DNA of 64,000 nucleotides from Arctopsyche grandis (GCF_051622035.1 NC_135355.1:42015486-42079485); one strand, 5' to 3'; positions 24,480 to 37,130 are shown, numbered from the stretch's first letter. A program made the numbers and translations. Notes: a model not told the origin generated them from the letters alone.

Positions 24480-24984
24480 AATACCGGTATATCGGTAAAT
24501 ACCGGTAAATTTTAAAATTTACCGGTATTTGTCGGTAACTATTTAATCGTGAATTAAGTACATATACAGGCATATTATTGCAAAATATAACATTAATAAA
24601 AATCGATGCAAATGGTGTATTGTAGATAAGGTTGTCTTGAATTTGTTTATTTTCAGTATTAAATGTGGCAATTTCAAATTGATAAAATCAATAACAACAC
24701 ACACTAACCAAATCGTTAATAAATGCAATCAGACGGTGGTTTCAATTATAGTCTGATTGCATATATGTATATAACTTTCAAACAGTCCAAACTTTAAATA
24801 AATAAATATGATTGATTAAAAATAAAATTTATTTATTACTACGAATTTACTTTATTATAATTATATGACATTATTCACGTGATATTTATTTCTAATTTAC
24901 GATTCAACCTAGGTTGATGTTTTTAGGAAAAGAAGCCACACAGAGTTACACAATCTAATCCACGAAATTGTTTCATTTACCGGT
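24480..24984. other. CCGGTA patch then AT-rich DNA
   Basis: 24487-24538 has alternating TACCGGTA / CGGTAAAT motifs, including a TAAATTTTAAAATTTA palindrome. It is probably the end of an element related to the inverted repeat that follows. Confidence 0.5.
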
Positions 24985-25272
24985 AAATTGCAATTTACCG
25001 TCAAATTTCAAAAACCAGTAAACTTTAAATTACTTTTCCTACTACCGGTATACCGGTATTTACTGGTAAATGTCGGCAAACGGTAAAATATTTTTCTAAT
25101 ACCGGAAAATACCGGTATTAGAAAAAAAGTTAACAGATAGATAAAAATAGTTAACGGTATTAGAAAAATAGTTCACCGTTCGCCGAAATTTACCGGTAAA
25201 TACCGGTATACCGGTAGTAGGAAAAATAATTTAAAGTTGACCGGTTTATGAATTTGACGGTAAATTGCAATC
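24985..25272. repeat. Long imperfect inverted repeat of CCGGTA-type arms
   Basis: The left arm (about 24985-25107) contains TTTCCTACTACCGGTATACC and AATACCGG. The right arm (about 25130-25272) carries the same in inverted order, ending GACGGTAAATTGCAATCCCT. The spacer is only ~20 bases, so this is two element ends tail to tail or a foldback element. Arms ~120-140 bp with scattered mismatches. Confidence 0.75.
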
Positions 25273-26876
25273 CCTACTATCATCTCAAGTCGAATAGTAT
25301 CCCAGCTGAAACGGAACGTTTAACTTGAAATACAGAGTCGTTTAAAATTGTGCAATTGCATAATAGCAGTTCGTTGGTTGAAAAGAATTCCATACTTCAT
25401 TATTAATAACAAAAACAAGAAATTGTAACAAACTCGTGACTCGAATAACTTTTGTCCGAAAATTACGCGCACTGGGAACGAAAGTCTTGCTAGAAAATCG
25501 TCAGAGTTTCGTGGCATTTTTAGCATAATCGTTCTAATGTCGTGAAGGAAGCATTGACATTTGATATACTATCTCACGACATTCGGTTTTGGCTACAAAA
25601 TGACACCGCTCTAGATATTTTAGAATCTCGACAGTTGTATCTACACATGTATATATAAACATAAACGATGATTCTTCAAGGCAATATCAATTTTCGTTAC
25701 TGTTTTGATAAAAAATGTTGAGCACTTTACCTAGAACCATTTTTTTACGTTCATTCTACATCCCCAAAAGTAAAAATTGATATTGAATCTTTCATCAACG
25801 GACTCGTACGATGATTGATTAAATACATACATGCCAAATAGTCGACAAGTCAAACAATAGAATAGAGCGCAAAACAAATTGCGATCTTTGTTTGGTGTTA
25901 TGGTACAGTTTAAGCTCATTTCGAATGCAAATCGACCCATACAATTGCGTCTCATATTTCAATTCAATACCCAATAATAATAAACAAAAATTAATGGAGC
26001 TCGCGAGCGCACAATAATACAACACTAGACGCCATACAAATCAAATCTGCACAATAAAAATCGCATAAATGCATTTAATGATGACGTTCTCGCTAATGAT
26101 CTTTCGCAGAAAATTATACCCACTACTTACAATATAGAATAAAAAAAGATCGACTACAGAGGTGAAATAATACATACCCACATGTACCTAGTATATGTAT
26201 GTACATATGTAAATGCATCTCTCTATATAGCGCTAACAATTTTAATATTCAATTAACATAATATGAATATGAATGTGCGAAACGCGGCGCATTTTTTTCA
26301 CCGTCGATTATATTATACCTACTCCCAACGACAATGGCAACTGAACAAATCGCCAATGTAATGTAAATATGTAAATTAGCCATCGAAGACGAGTCAGCTT
26401 CAATAAAAGAATTACATCATACATATGTATATGTATGTATGTGTTATATCACATAATAATATATGGGATCAGAATGAAGAATATGAATGCAGAATTAAAC
26501 ACTTTGAATTGAGGACTTGAATTGAAAAACAATTAATAAAATAAAAATGAATTTTAATACTATAAGTATTTTAAAAAAAATCATGTTTCATACATTTCAG
26601 CATTACATTTATGTATTTGGAAGTAAATTAATAAGTACGAGTTATATTTTTAAGCGGAAGCTTTAAATTTTAAATCAACAAAATACAAAGGTCAGTGTTT
26701 TTACGGATTGGTCAGTCAATACTTTTATTCGATTCAGCGAAATGTCGATTCTATTAAATTATATAATCACTCTAGTGTTGTATGTAGTATGTACAATAGA
26801 GCTTCATATGTCAAAATAAACTGACCATTTGAGTAAAATACTGACCGTTTTTCTACTTACAATATTGTACTGAATA
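25273..26876. other. No gene seen
   Basis: AT-rich with ACAT/ATGT microsatellites near 26190 and 26420. Overlapping minus-strand frames of 74 and 68 codons (25731-26025) are unrecognised. Confidence 0.5.
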
Positions 26877-27485
26877 GGGATTCCAAAAATATTTACACTA
26901 CCTCTACTACAGATATTACCGAAAATAAATTTCTCACTAGCGGTAAAACCGGTATTGATTTATTTAACGAATTAGTGCAATCAAATTTAATTAATTTTAT
27001 TGCAGGCTAATTAATTGTCGGCAAATCAATAATTATTTTAATCGTCGACTTTAAAACAAAGACATTATTTTCTGCGAATTCTGTACGGAAGGAATGGTTT
27101 TAGCTTTTGATTATTACATAATATATTTATTTAATTCATTTTCAAGCGAAATAAATAGATTTCGAAAATATCGGAAGGCGACGAGGTTAACACAGGTACA
27201 TATAATGACGGTATTCTTAGAATACTTTGTTTTGATTTTAAAATCATGATATCCTTAGTGGATCCTTTAAATAGCAGGTCAAATAGGATGTTCAGTGTTG
27301 ACTTATTTTTCAACTTAACTCTACATATGTAACATTGAAATTTTTATATTTTTTCGGTAGTCTATTTTGTACTACCGGTAGTACCGAAGACGAACTTTTG
27401 GCAAAAACCGCTAGTACCGAAGACCAAAAATAGGCAAAAACCGGTAGTACCGAAGACTAAAATCTGTAGAACCGATTTCGATATT
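26877..27485. mobile_element. CCGGTAGTACCGAAGA-rich hAT-like element
   Basis: Begins TAGGGATTCC, matching the end type of the 13209-13904 element. The right part (27350-27470) contains three copies of a ~34-bp unit GGCAAAAACCG-TAGTACCGAAGAC. No transposase frame; the right end is uncertain. Confidence 0.45.
27366..27470. repeat. ~34-bp minisatellite, three units
   Basis: The motif AAAACCG-TAGTACCGAAGAC recurs with slight changes between AAAATAGGC-type spacers. Confidence 0.7.
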
Positions 27486-28330
27486 ACCAGTATTAAAATT
27501 CTAGTTCTGAACGTTTATTTTACTTACTGGCAATTTCTTATAATTACTAATCGTTTAAATACAGAGTTTAACTCCATAACTAACTTAACATACATATATA
27601 CAATATATGTACATTGTCAATTTTCAATTTATTCAATAAAAATTCTATACTGCCAAATTGCAGTAATATTATTTTATTTTGTATTGTAGCCAAAAATAGA
27701 AAATAAAATTATATTTACACATGTGAGTATTAAAAATATGAACAATGCAAAGTTTTATTCCTCATACATAATACATAATATAAGCACTAACTTTTCTTCA
27801 AAAAAAGTTAAATATTAGACGAATTTTAAATGGAGGACATTATTTTAAATTTGAAAATGAGGTTATGTCGATCTTTTGGGTACCAAGCGGTAAAATAAGA
27901 TTTATTTATTTATTTTATGATGATTACACGACAACATCCTGGTGCCTATTAGAAGAAGTTCGCTAATGAAGTATACGTTCTCAGTCTACTTTAATTAAAC
28001 GTTGCCATATTGGCATTTAGAGTTCATTTAACGTGTGGTCTACCATGACAAAAAGAAAGTTGAACATGTACGTACATAAAAGTGTACATATATAAAAACA
28101 ACACGCTCGACCGAGCCGAGACAACAATGCGAATTATCTTCCTGTTGACAAATAATGGCCAAAATTTTATTTGAAATTATTGAGAAGCACTAACCGATCC
28201 GCTTTGCAGCGTGCTAAAATTGCTTTGAAAAACAATGCCTAATTGCTTGAACATTCCATGCAATACAATATTGCCCAAATCGTATGTAATTTTAAATTGT
28301 GCATATTGCAAAATACACACATACATATAC
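27486..28330. other. No gene seen
   Basis: AT-rich spacer with no recognisable motif. Confidence 0.5.
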
Positions 28331-28331
28331 A

Positions 28332-28926
28332 GGCTTGTCAAGCGTCCCGATTAATCGGGATTGTCACCAGTTTTAAGTCTCGTGTCCCGGTGTCCCGAAC
28401 TAACCTCTCGGGACGCCCAAATGTCCCGGTTTACTACTTTGTAAATTCCTACAGAATATTTTAACTCGGAATTAAAATATATGTAACATAAACTATGAAA
28501 AAAAAGTCGATGACAGATGAAAAAAATAGACTTCTGTGGATACTGTTGAAAGTATTCTAAAATGCATTGAAAACTATGATTTAAATTTTTTCCAAATGTA
28601 TGATTATCTAATTACAAACAAAATACTCTTGTAAAAGGCTGAATCTAATGACAAGTATAAAAAATATAGATTTTAAAAAATTTGTATTATTTTAATTTAG
28701 ATATTTATGGTTACTTTTGTTCCTATTCGTTGGTTATATTATATTGTTTTGTCAATTGTTTATATTGTCAATTAATTATATTGTCAATTGTTTTTAAATT
28801 TAATTTTTATGACTGCCTTTTTTTCCTATTTAAATAATTAATATAATTAAATTATTTAATATAAATTAAAAATTATTTGATCTGATATGTTGTCCCGGTT
28901 TGACTGGCATGAAATCTGACAACCCT
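28332..28926. mobile_element. ~0.6-kb hAT-like element with GTCCCGG subterminal repeats
   Basis: Left end CAGGCTTGTCAAGCGTCCCG; right end, inverted, TAGGGTTGTCAGATTTCATG. TGTCCCGG occurs several times inside the left end and again inside the right end. The interior is AT-rich and non-coding. Possible flanks ACATATAC / ACATATAT are too simple to prove a duplication. Confidence 0.55.
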
Positions 28927-29593
28927 ACACATATATAATGTCGGAAAAAATTATGACAAAGGGTTAAAGGGGTTAGTTTATTATGAATATCCCAATACAA
29001 TGATTAAAAAGCGTCACAAAATCAATTTCGCATAATCACAAACACGTCGCGTTTAATTTCGTGTAATTAAACCAAAACATTTCAATACTAGATTTAATTC
29101 TATCAGCAACCCTTTGAGCCTCGGATTAATTATACACCACTGCAATATCCTCACCGCTGAATTACCATCGACGAAACAAATTAAATTTCCGATCGATCTG
29201 CGAATAATATAATAAATAAATGCGCAGATTTTTTATTATACTATATTATATAATACATAACGCATGTGCATTTCATTGCAGTCAGAATCGTAAACAATTG
29301 TCAATTAATTCCGACCACAATAGAACGTGTGCGAATTTAAATGCAAATTCCGTACACAAAATGTATTGAACGACCGCGTTGTTTAAATTCATATTTGACG
29401 GATTAGTGCGAAAACAAATATTTTAAAAATATTACACTAGGCCAGGGCTGTCACTTGTCAGTCATATCACCTTTAAATCAATGTCGCACCTGTCGAAACA
29501 ATCGAAATTTTAACGTGGTTCTGTGTAAATACATACATATAATGACAAAAATCACATACACATACGAAGACTGTTTTTAATTTGGTCTGTCGC
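28927..29593. other. No gene seen
   Basis: AT-rich. At 29453 CAGGGCTGTCACTTGTCA resembles another hAT-like terminus, without a partner. Confidence 0.4.
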
Positions 29594-29680
29594 AGGGCCA
29601 GCTCAAAGGTGCAACAAACTAGGCACGTGCCTAGGGCGCCATAGAAAAGGGGCGCTACAAGGCGCCCCCATTTTAATTTT
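29591..29680 (+). mobile_element. hAT-like 5' terminus fragment
   Basis: CAGGGCCAGCTCAAAGGTGC then CTAGGCACGTGCCTAG (a perfect 16-bp palindrome) and GGGCGCC repeats. CAGGGCC ends are common in insect hAT elements. The partner end is not found. Confidence 0.4.
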
Positions 29681-29921
29681 TTGATTATTAAATTTTAAAG
29701 CATTCTATATTCAACTTAATTTTTCTACTCAAGTAACAGTACTGATTGTAAAATATTATAATTTTAAGAAGGAACGCAGGAGTTGACTGTCAAATATCAA
29801 TCACTCACGAATAAAACGTGAGCAAACAGTCGTCGTTACAAATGGTAATTTGAAATTGTATTTTATATAAAATACCGCTGAAACATATACATATATGTAC
29901 ATATGTACATACATATACATA

Positions 29922-30285
29922 ACCAGCAGTATGGGTCGGTGGTTGCGTTTATGTTTAACACCGAGAGATTACCGGGTTCGATCCCGCACTAATCTTTAAT
30001 ACTGCTGGTCAGACTTGGATATTTGTGACTCCAAGTCGATCGTTTCTTATCAGAGTTTGCCAATTTATCTGATTTCATTGTTGAAACGTTTCCGTCACAA
30101 ATATCTGATTTATGTACAAGTCTAAATGAGCTGTGCCTATTTAGACCTATTTTCGTGTTCTATTTCCTCTCTATTTATGTAATAAAAATGCTGCAATGTT
30201 TGTAATTAATTGTCTAGAAAGGCGCATTGGGGTCCACCTGTTAGGCCTTCCTGGTATATATCTATGTAAAATAAAATAAAATATA
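29922..30285 (+). mobile_element. tRNA-derived SINE, near full length
   Basis: Head: AACCAGCAGTATGGGTCGG, A-box-like GGGTCGGTGGTTGCG, B-box GGGTTCGATCCC. The body has TTGAAACGTTTC and GCTGCAATGTTTG. The tail reads GGCGCATTGGGGTCCACC, AGGCCTTCCTGG, ATCTATGT and ends in (TAAAA)n. About 364 bp. The clearest representative of the family here. Confidence 0.85.
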
Positions 30286-32689
30286 TATCAGGGAGGGATT
30301 TGCTTCACGAAATTAAATACGAGTATATTAACCAATCATATTCGAAAGAAGAAATGTTACTCTATAAAATTCTTCAATTCATTGTTGAATATATGTAAAT
30401 TAATGCCTTCATTACCGAATTTATTCATAGTTACCCGTATTTTATTTTATTTTATTCATTTTTATACATAAAACGTGTCTATTTTGAATAAAAATTTTGA
30501 AAAAATTGATTTTTTTGTTTTTGCATTAAAATTTCAAGAACTTTCATGAAATTAATTGTTCGCCTGGTCTGTCTGTCTAATCTACCTGGTCTGACGTAGA
30601 ATTTACAGCTACGAAAAAATCATAACCAGACTTTTCTTGCATTAAATATGGGTCTACATATAAACCGGAAAGAGTCCGAAGGAGTAATTTTATTCAATGA
30701 AGCCCGACTGCTCGTTTCGAATTAAATAAAAAAAATGATCCAAAGGAGTAAATAACCGGTTCGTTAAAATTGTATTAAGACGAAACGAGACAATGGAACA
30801 AAGAACTTTCCGGATCCCGAGTTAAAAATGCACATCTTCAAGAAGACGCTAACGAGAAAAAGGGAATATTTTAACGACACACAATATGACGGGCTTTGAA
30901 TTCGTAAATAACAACCGAAACAGTTATATTGAATTATAAACAAAACGGAGGAAAGTTTGCCAGATTCGAATCGACGTATCGATCCCGAATAATTCCGGCT
31001 GCGAAACAAATTATGGCTGTCGCGAAAAATCTCCGATAAACATGTCGAATTATAGAGTTGAAAGTTTGCCGAGATTGATCGGCGAACGAAAAGGGCAAAG
31101 CACAAAAATTTTATACATATAACAAGGGTGAATCGGGAAACCTTACCTGACGTTGTATAAAAAATAAAATAAAATAAAAAAAAGAATAATGAAAGTTTCC
31201 CAACTTATCGAGACGAGATTGTTCGGAATTCGATTAGATACAACGAAATTACGCCCCTTAATGGAAAACTCTTACGGCACGTAAACACATCAAAAACGGG
31301 GAAAGTGCGTAATATAAAAATATAATTATATATTGTGACGTCATCGCATTCAATAAAGCACACGATCAAAAGTCTTCCGAGATTTGAACTGATTGCAATT
31401 CGACCTAAATCTAAAAAAAAGTATCGGAAATCACTATGGTACGATTGTAGCCGTATGATATAGTGTTTTTTTCGGCCTCTATTTAACCGATCAGTAAAAC
31501 AATCACATTTTGATCAGTAAAAAAAACATTTGGTAGGTAAAAAATAATGGATTGATCAGTGAATATAATAAATTATCAGTTTGTATGCGATCAGTTATTA
31601 ATCCGCTATTATATAGCTTATAATTTTATGATTGTGTTAAATATGTTGTTTGTGTATATACGTACATATGTATGTATATGTTTTGTTTTTGTCATTTCTA
31701 ATTTCTTTCGTTATTATTTTGTTTCTTTTCTATTATATTTTTGACCATTTTGGCGCATTAGGAATTCTTGTAATGCTACAATGGTCCACACTTTAAATAA
31801 ATAAATTAATTAAATAATTCAACTTAAAATAAATTAAATTTTATTAAATTATTATTAATTTAAATACTAAATAATAATTATTAATTATTTATTTATTTTA
31901 CTTTAATAATTTGTTTAAGCTTTTGAATTATATAATTATATAAGATCATTCCAATGTCCAATCAGATCCCTCGGTAATTCTTCATTATTTCACATTAATC
32001 CCTGTTCTACCAATAATTCCTGTGATTCAATTTTTTACATATGTATGTAATTCTTGCCCTTCTTTTAACAATATTCCCCCTCATATTTATCTTTTTTTTC
32101 CTGCATTCAATTTCTATTGTTTGATCATTTTTCTAAGTAATACATATGTACATATCGATGGCTTGCTGGACAAATATTGTACGTCCAATTTTGAATTTGT
32201 ATCGAATTTTAAGTTTGTAGATGCCGGAATAATTCAAGTTTTTCGTTTAAGGTAATTTGATAAAAACCTGAATTATTCCAGCAAACAGACAAACTTAAAA
32301 ATCGAAAATGGTCATACAATATCGATATATCCTAAATATGTACATACATATATACATATATCTACCATTATCCAATGCTTTTGTTCTTTGTTTTTATTTA
32401 TTTCATTGTTATTATGAATTTTTAGAAACTTTTTTGGTGTCAATGTTATATACGTTGTAATTTTTTTTTTTTAATAAATAAATACAACTTGAAATGTTCT
32501 GAAAAGAAACCTAAAAAAACAAATTTTAAAACTTCATCCAAATCTAAAAGATTATTTAATAATTAATAAAAAATAAAAACAAACCAATTCTTGGCTTTTA
32601 AGTTTTGACACACGCACAAAAGACAAATATATTAAATAACAATTTGAAAACTAAATATTTCTCACAAAAATAACACTATTCCGAATCAG
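30286..32689. other. No gene seen
   Basis: Contains a 113-codon minus-strand frame (30764-31105), serine- and phenylalanine-rich with no family match, lying in DNA slightly less AT-rich than average. Microsatellite at 31660-31680. Nothing else recognised. Confidence 0.4.
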
Positions 32690-33010
32690 CATCGTTTACA
32701 AGCAGTCACCAACGGATGAAGGACGGATGAAGGCCTCTCCAGCTCGCTTCTGTATGGGACAAATCTCACCCCACACATTTTTCCAATTTCATCTATACAT
32801 CTCCCTTGAGGCCTTCATAATACATTCTTTCGGGTACCATTCGAGCACTTCTTTCATCCATTTTTTCTATCTACGTGACCTGAACATTGTCACTTCAATC
32901 TCTGCACTCGCTCCGCTGTATCAACTACTCTTATCAATTCATCATGACGCATTCCGTTTCCTATCTCTCCTATGTAGTTATTCCTAGCACACAGTGCTCC
33001 ATGATAATTT
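32690..33010 (-). pseudogene. RTE-like LINE C-terminal fragment
   Basis: Same pattern as 22887-23060: shared ACCCCACACATTTTC-type sequence, GAGCACTTCTTTCATCCA and a CAATCTC..ACTC stretch; in translation W-x-KEVLEWYPKE-like residues in broken frames. Start and end are homology limits. No reverse transcriptase domain remains. Confidence 0.5.
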
Positions 33011-33959
33011 TAATGCATTAGACTTAATGTAATATTCTGGCAGTAAAGTGTCCAAGTCCACATCCTTACATCAGCACTGGCACAATACATTGATCGAAGA
33101 TCTTCTTCAACATACGTATAAATGTTTACTTAAGCATAATTGATTTCAACGAAAAATAGCAATGCAAATTTGCCTACCTAGTAGGCCCACCTTCAAAGGT
33201 ATCAAAGACAAACGCAGACCTTAAAAATCGTCCAAACCAAGGACACCCGATGCGTGTAAATCCAGTTCGAATTCATCGCACGATATGGTATTTGGCTTGC
33301 GTCCAACAGACCGTAAAACTATTTCCAAATAACACACTTTCTCTATTGTTCGTACATGTGCGATCACTGAATAAATAGCAGATCAACTCGCACATGCATA
33401 AACATAACAGCTTAGCCTAAAAACACTACTACGAGGAGATATCCTGGATGATGATCCACTGCGGAGAGACGAAGACAACATTTACATAAATCGGCAGTCG
33501 AGCGAAACCGACCGCTCACTCAGTCATGGCTTGGTAGTTTGGTCTTTGTCCTGGTCAGGACACCGAAGATCCTGACTCGGAAACCCTACCGAAAAAATAT
33601 TCACCGCACTCTATTCAGATACGCTCCGGTAACTTTTACCCCCTTTTTTCGTTGAGGTGGGCATTCACGGAGAGGTCCACCGACAAACGAGTCTCATGAC
33701 TAATGTCAAAGCTGTGTAGAAACTCTACGGCAGACATCTTTATCAAAAATCATTCTATCAAATACAATTTTAGAATGATAAAACTAAATATTGTCATCAT
33801 TAGACTTCGGCTAACGTCAGTTGCTTTTGGCAAAAATAACATTACTAACAAGCTAACCAGTAGATTCTATGACAGAATCACTAATAAGAATAACCATACT
33901 AACACACTTGTGAAGAGTCTCGGTGATTAAAACAACACGTCTATACCCTTCAGGTATAA
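33011..33959. other. No gene seen
   Basis: 33420-33650 is less AT-rich than the surroundings (CGGAGAGACGAAGAC, CTGGTCAGGACACCGAAGAT) but has no frame or promoter I can identify. Confidence 0.4.
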
Positions 33960-34265
33960 CACACAGATTACCTAAACAAAATCTGCTTTAGATCGTCGAC
34001 TTTAGACAATCGTTAATTAATATTATGTGTTAGATGTATTTTGAGCATATATAAGAATAAATTGTAAATAGGTTTTTGAGCTCTTTTGCCTATTATGCTG
34101 TACATTAACATTAGAATAATATAATACTATGATTACTAACAAAATTAAATTAAAATTGTAAAATAGAAAATGATCAGTAGATCAGTAGCTATTAAAATAG
34201 ATATAAGATGTATTGTGAACATAATTTAGTAATAATAAAAAACATTTAAAAATCAAAATCAAACA
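33960..34265 (-). repeat. ~300-bp Helitron-associated block, copy 2
   Basis: Inverted copy of the block at 17735-18030 and 34993-35280 (TTTAGATCGTCGACTTTAG, GAGCTCTTTTGCCTATTATG, AAATCAAAATCAAAC). Confidence 0.75.
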
Positions 34266-34952
34266 AAAATAGGATGCATGTGTACTATACTAGGAGGACT
34301 GCAGCCATATATACTGTCAAAAAAAGCCTCATCTGTCAAGACAAGTTGATCTTCGAGAAATCACTATTACAAATAATTGCTAGCCGACAAATATCTACAT
34401 GAATGTCCACATTTACCACAGCCAAAAAAGAGAGTACGAAAGATTAAAAAACTGTAATAAAAACGTATCACAATATATGGTTGTACATTGTACACTGAAA
34501 AAAAAATGATACATTTAATTCGTACGATATATTCGCAAGCTTATTAAATTTTGCGTCGTAAAAAGGTTGATTTTCCACTTGACATAAAAGCAATATACAT
34601 ACATACATAAATACGTATATCGTCGAAACTCGTTAAAAATACATGTAGGCACTATGAGAGTTTTAGACAGATATTTACTGCCTACAATTTTCTGTACATG
34701 AAAGCACTTACAGAATATTTTCATGAAATACTTATTCAAAACGTCTCCTTTGACAAAAAAATATATTATTTTTAAAGTACATACATACGGTTTATACGTA
34801 AAACCATTTTGCTTTTGTGCGATATAAGCGCAATCTAATCACATTTGATTCGTATATAAATAATAACAATAAAATGGGTTATCATCGACTTTGTTTATTT
34901 GTTTTTAAAATATTACGAATAGATGCACAAAATTACAGAAAAAAAAATCGTA
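34266..34952. other. No gene seen
   Basis: AT-rich; a 74-codon minus-strand frame is unrecognised. Confidence 0.45.
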
Positions 34953-35525
34953 TCTAATATATAATTACGAAAGAGACTTTGTATGTATGTATGTTTGATT
35001 TTGATTTTTAAATGCTTTTTATTATTACTAAATAACATATGTTCACAATTCATCTTATATCTATTTTAATAGCTACTGATCTACTGATCATTTTCTATTT
35101 TACAATTTTAATTTAATTTTGTTAGTAATCATATTATTATATTATTTTAATGTTAATGTACAGCATAATAGGAAAAAGAGCTCAAAAACCTATTTATTAT
35201 ACCATTCTTATAAATGCTTATAATACATAATATCAATTAAAGTCGACGATCTAAAACAGATTGTGTTTAGGTAATCTTATACATTTAAGTATGTATATAT
35301 CTTTGGTTGGGAACTTTGTAAACAAAACAAAGTTTATATGACGACAATTCAATTGGTTGAATATAATACTTTTTTTTTATTCAAATAATTTTTTTCAGAA
35401 TTGTAATCGTAAGTGAAGCTAAAAGGAGGTTTGTAAAAAAAACAAATGAATATTTACTAATTAAATTCTCCATGTTTACGCTGTTTATATTACAAACACT
35501 GAGCGAAGCCGGGTAAAACAACTAG
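34953..35525 (+). mobile_element. Intact 573-bp non-autonomous Helitron
   Basis: Starts TCTAATATATAATTACG after an A (34952). Ends GAGCGAAGCCGGGTAAAACA then ACTAG before T (35526). The 3' hairpin is GCGAAGCC-type and the last four bases are CTAG. Contains the ~290-bp block also at 17735 and 33960, plus a GTAATCGTAAGTGAA..AAAGGAGGTTTGTAA segment shared with the 38-kb and 49-kb repeats. No Rep/helicase frame. Confidence 0.8.
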
Positions 35526-35661
35526 TAATATACATACATACTTATATAATTTGAACCGTTAGATGTGCGTTTTGATTCGAGACGGGAAAACTCACCCAAT
35601 ATACATACATACATTACACAAACAAATCGTAAAATTTAACATAAACATGTTATTTAATTAC

Positions 35662-36110
35662 CTCTTTTGGCGAGACGCACACAACAACGACGCTTCGTAT
35701 TATACCATATCTGAATATAATATGGTAAAAAACGGTTGAGAGTGGTCGTTGATGGTGTAGTTGTTGGGTCCTCTCGAGCGGAAGCGTTCGTCGCACAAAA
35801 CTTTCGTAAAACGACACTTTTCAACGGGCGAAATGGCGACGATTGACGGGACAACTAGCCGGTAGGGTTTAGGTGTGAAATGGAGCTTCAAAAGCGAACA
35901 AATCGATGCAAAAATGAGGAAAATGTTCGCGTTTTGGGTGGTATATGTAGTTAGAACTGCAGGTAGCGAGCGAGTAGCGGAGAACGCGCGCACCGCTCCA
36001 AACGATAGCCGACTGTCAGGTTGGTCTCGGCTCGAGGTGCTATGAACCGGCTACTGGCAGGGCTGCTCAACCGAAAGTGAGCGAGCCCCTTCCGCACCCC
36101 AATTCCAACG
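35662..36110 (-). promoter_or_regulatory. GC-richer island with a minus-strand splice donor: candidate 5' exon/promoter
   Basis: Much more GC- and CpG-rich than surrounding DNA (CTCTCGAGCGGAAGCGTTCG, GCGAGCGAGTAGCGG, GAACGCGCGCACCG). On the minus strand it ends AAAAGAG followed by GTAATT, a credible donor. A 97-codon frame (35700-35993) has no known domain. I infer a first exon or promoter of a gene running left beyond or within the window. No downstream exon was identified, so the gene is unknown. Confidence 0.4.
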
Positions 36111-36304
36111 TAGTGTGTCGATTCTGTCATTTTTGTCAAGTCGAAAATCTGACAACTTGTTGTGCAACTTATCGAGACGATACCATCTTCCGTACCATTG
36201 GTACTAGGTAGTAGGTAGTACCAATGTACCATATAGTATAATACATCACAACTTCCTAAATGTTTTTTTTTTATTTCATTGAAAATATGGAACCTGGTGA
36301 CTTT

Positions 36305-37130
36305 TAACCCTTGAGTGAGTGCTGACGTCGGGTATAGTGTTGAAAATTTAAATCACAATAAAAATATAGAGTGAAAAAAGAAAAATTTATAGGCGTTTAG
36401 ACAATTTAAATCTGAAAAAGCGAGATGGCGGCGAAAATGGATATAAAATAAGAAGAGGCTATAACGAACAAACTGGGCGAACAGTCTGAACCAGAGAGAT
36501 GTAATAAGAATAGAGGGGCCCTTACGAATAAATAATTGTTGTCAATTTTACGCGGTACGTCTCTATAAATACGCTACATCGCACGGAATACAATCGGATC
36601 AATTTACTTATGAAAATGTATCCCATGTTGTTTATTGTGTGTTTTTGAATGTATTGTGCAATTTATACCGATGCTTGCCCATCTTGCGAGTAATATAAAC
36701 AAACAGAAAAGTTTTTGTGCTAAAACTATTTAGATCTGTTCGTGGACAGAATGTCACTTGACAACAAAAAAAAACACCTAAAGCCACTTCTATTAATATT
36801 ACATTTCTCTGGTTTGAACGATCAATTCGGACGATGGACGTCAAGAAGAAATATGACTGAGTATTTTCAAACGTGTCTGTTACGATATTTTATCACCATC
36901 GTAATGGCGGACGTCATTTCCACTTATATTGATGACCAAACCGAGCAAAATGGCAAAGTTTGAAAACGATCGGATAAGAAACCATACATTGTCACACGTA
37001 CAAATCATTTCTGAAGTAAGAAGAGGTTTGTATACAGACAGAAAACCAAAACGTTTAGTTCTGAACAGGACCAGACGACAAGAGTGACTGAACGTTTTCA
37101 AATTCATTCATGGAAATATAGTGTTTTTAC
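36305..37130 (+). repeat. Dispersed repeat family (ATGGCGG / CGATCGGATAAGA), copy 1
   Basis: Blocks ATAGGCGTTTAGACAATTTA, GATATTTTATCACCATCGTA, GAAAACGATCGGATAAGA recur in order at 38280-38640, partly at 49240-49376, and inverted at 56351-56562. This copy opens with TTAACCCTTGAGTGAGTGCT near 36305, a piggyBac-like end similar to the MITE at 37395. Non-coding; the overlapping minus-strand frames are shadows. Confidence 0.6.

Noticed and set aside
36180..36235. Tandem GTAGGTAGTACCAATGTACC as a regulatory site
   Set aside because: Looks like microsatellite-like slippage within the dispersed repeat family (a similar AGTAGGTAGTAAGTAG occurs at 37620).
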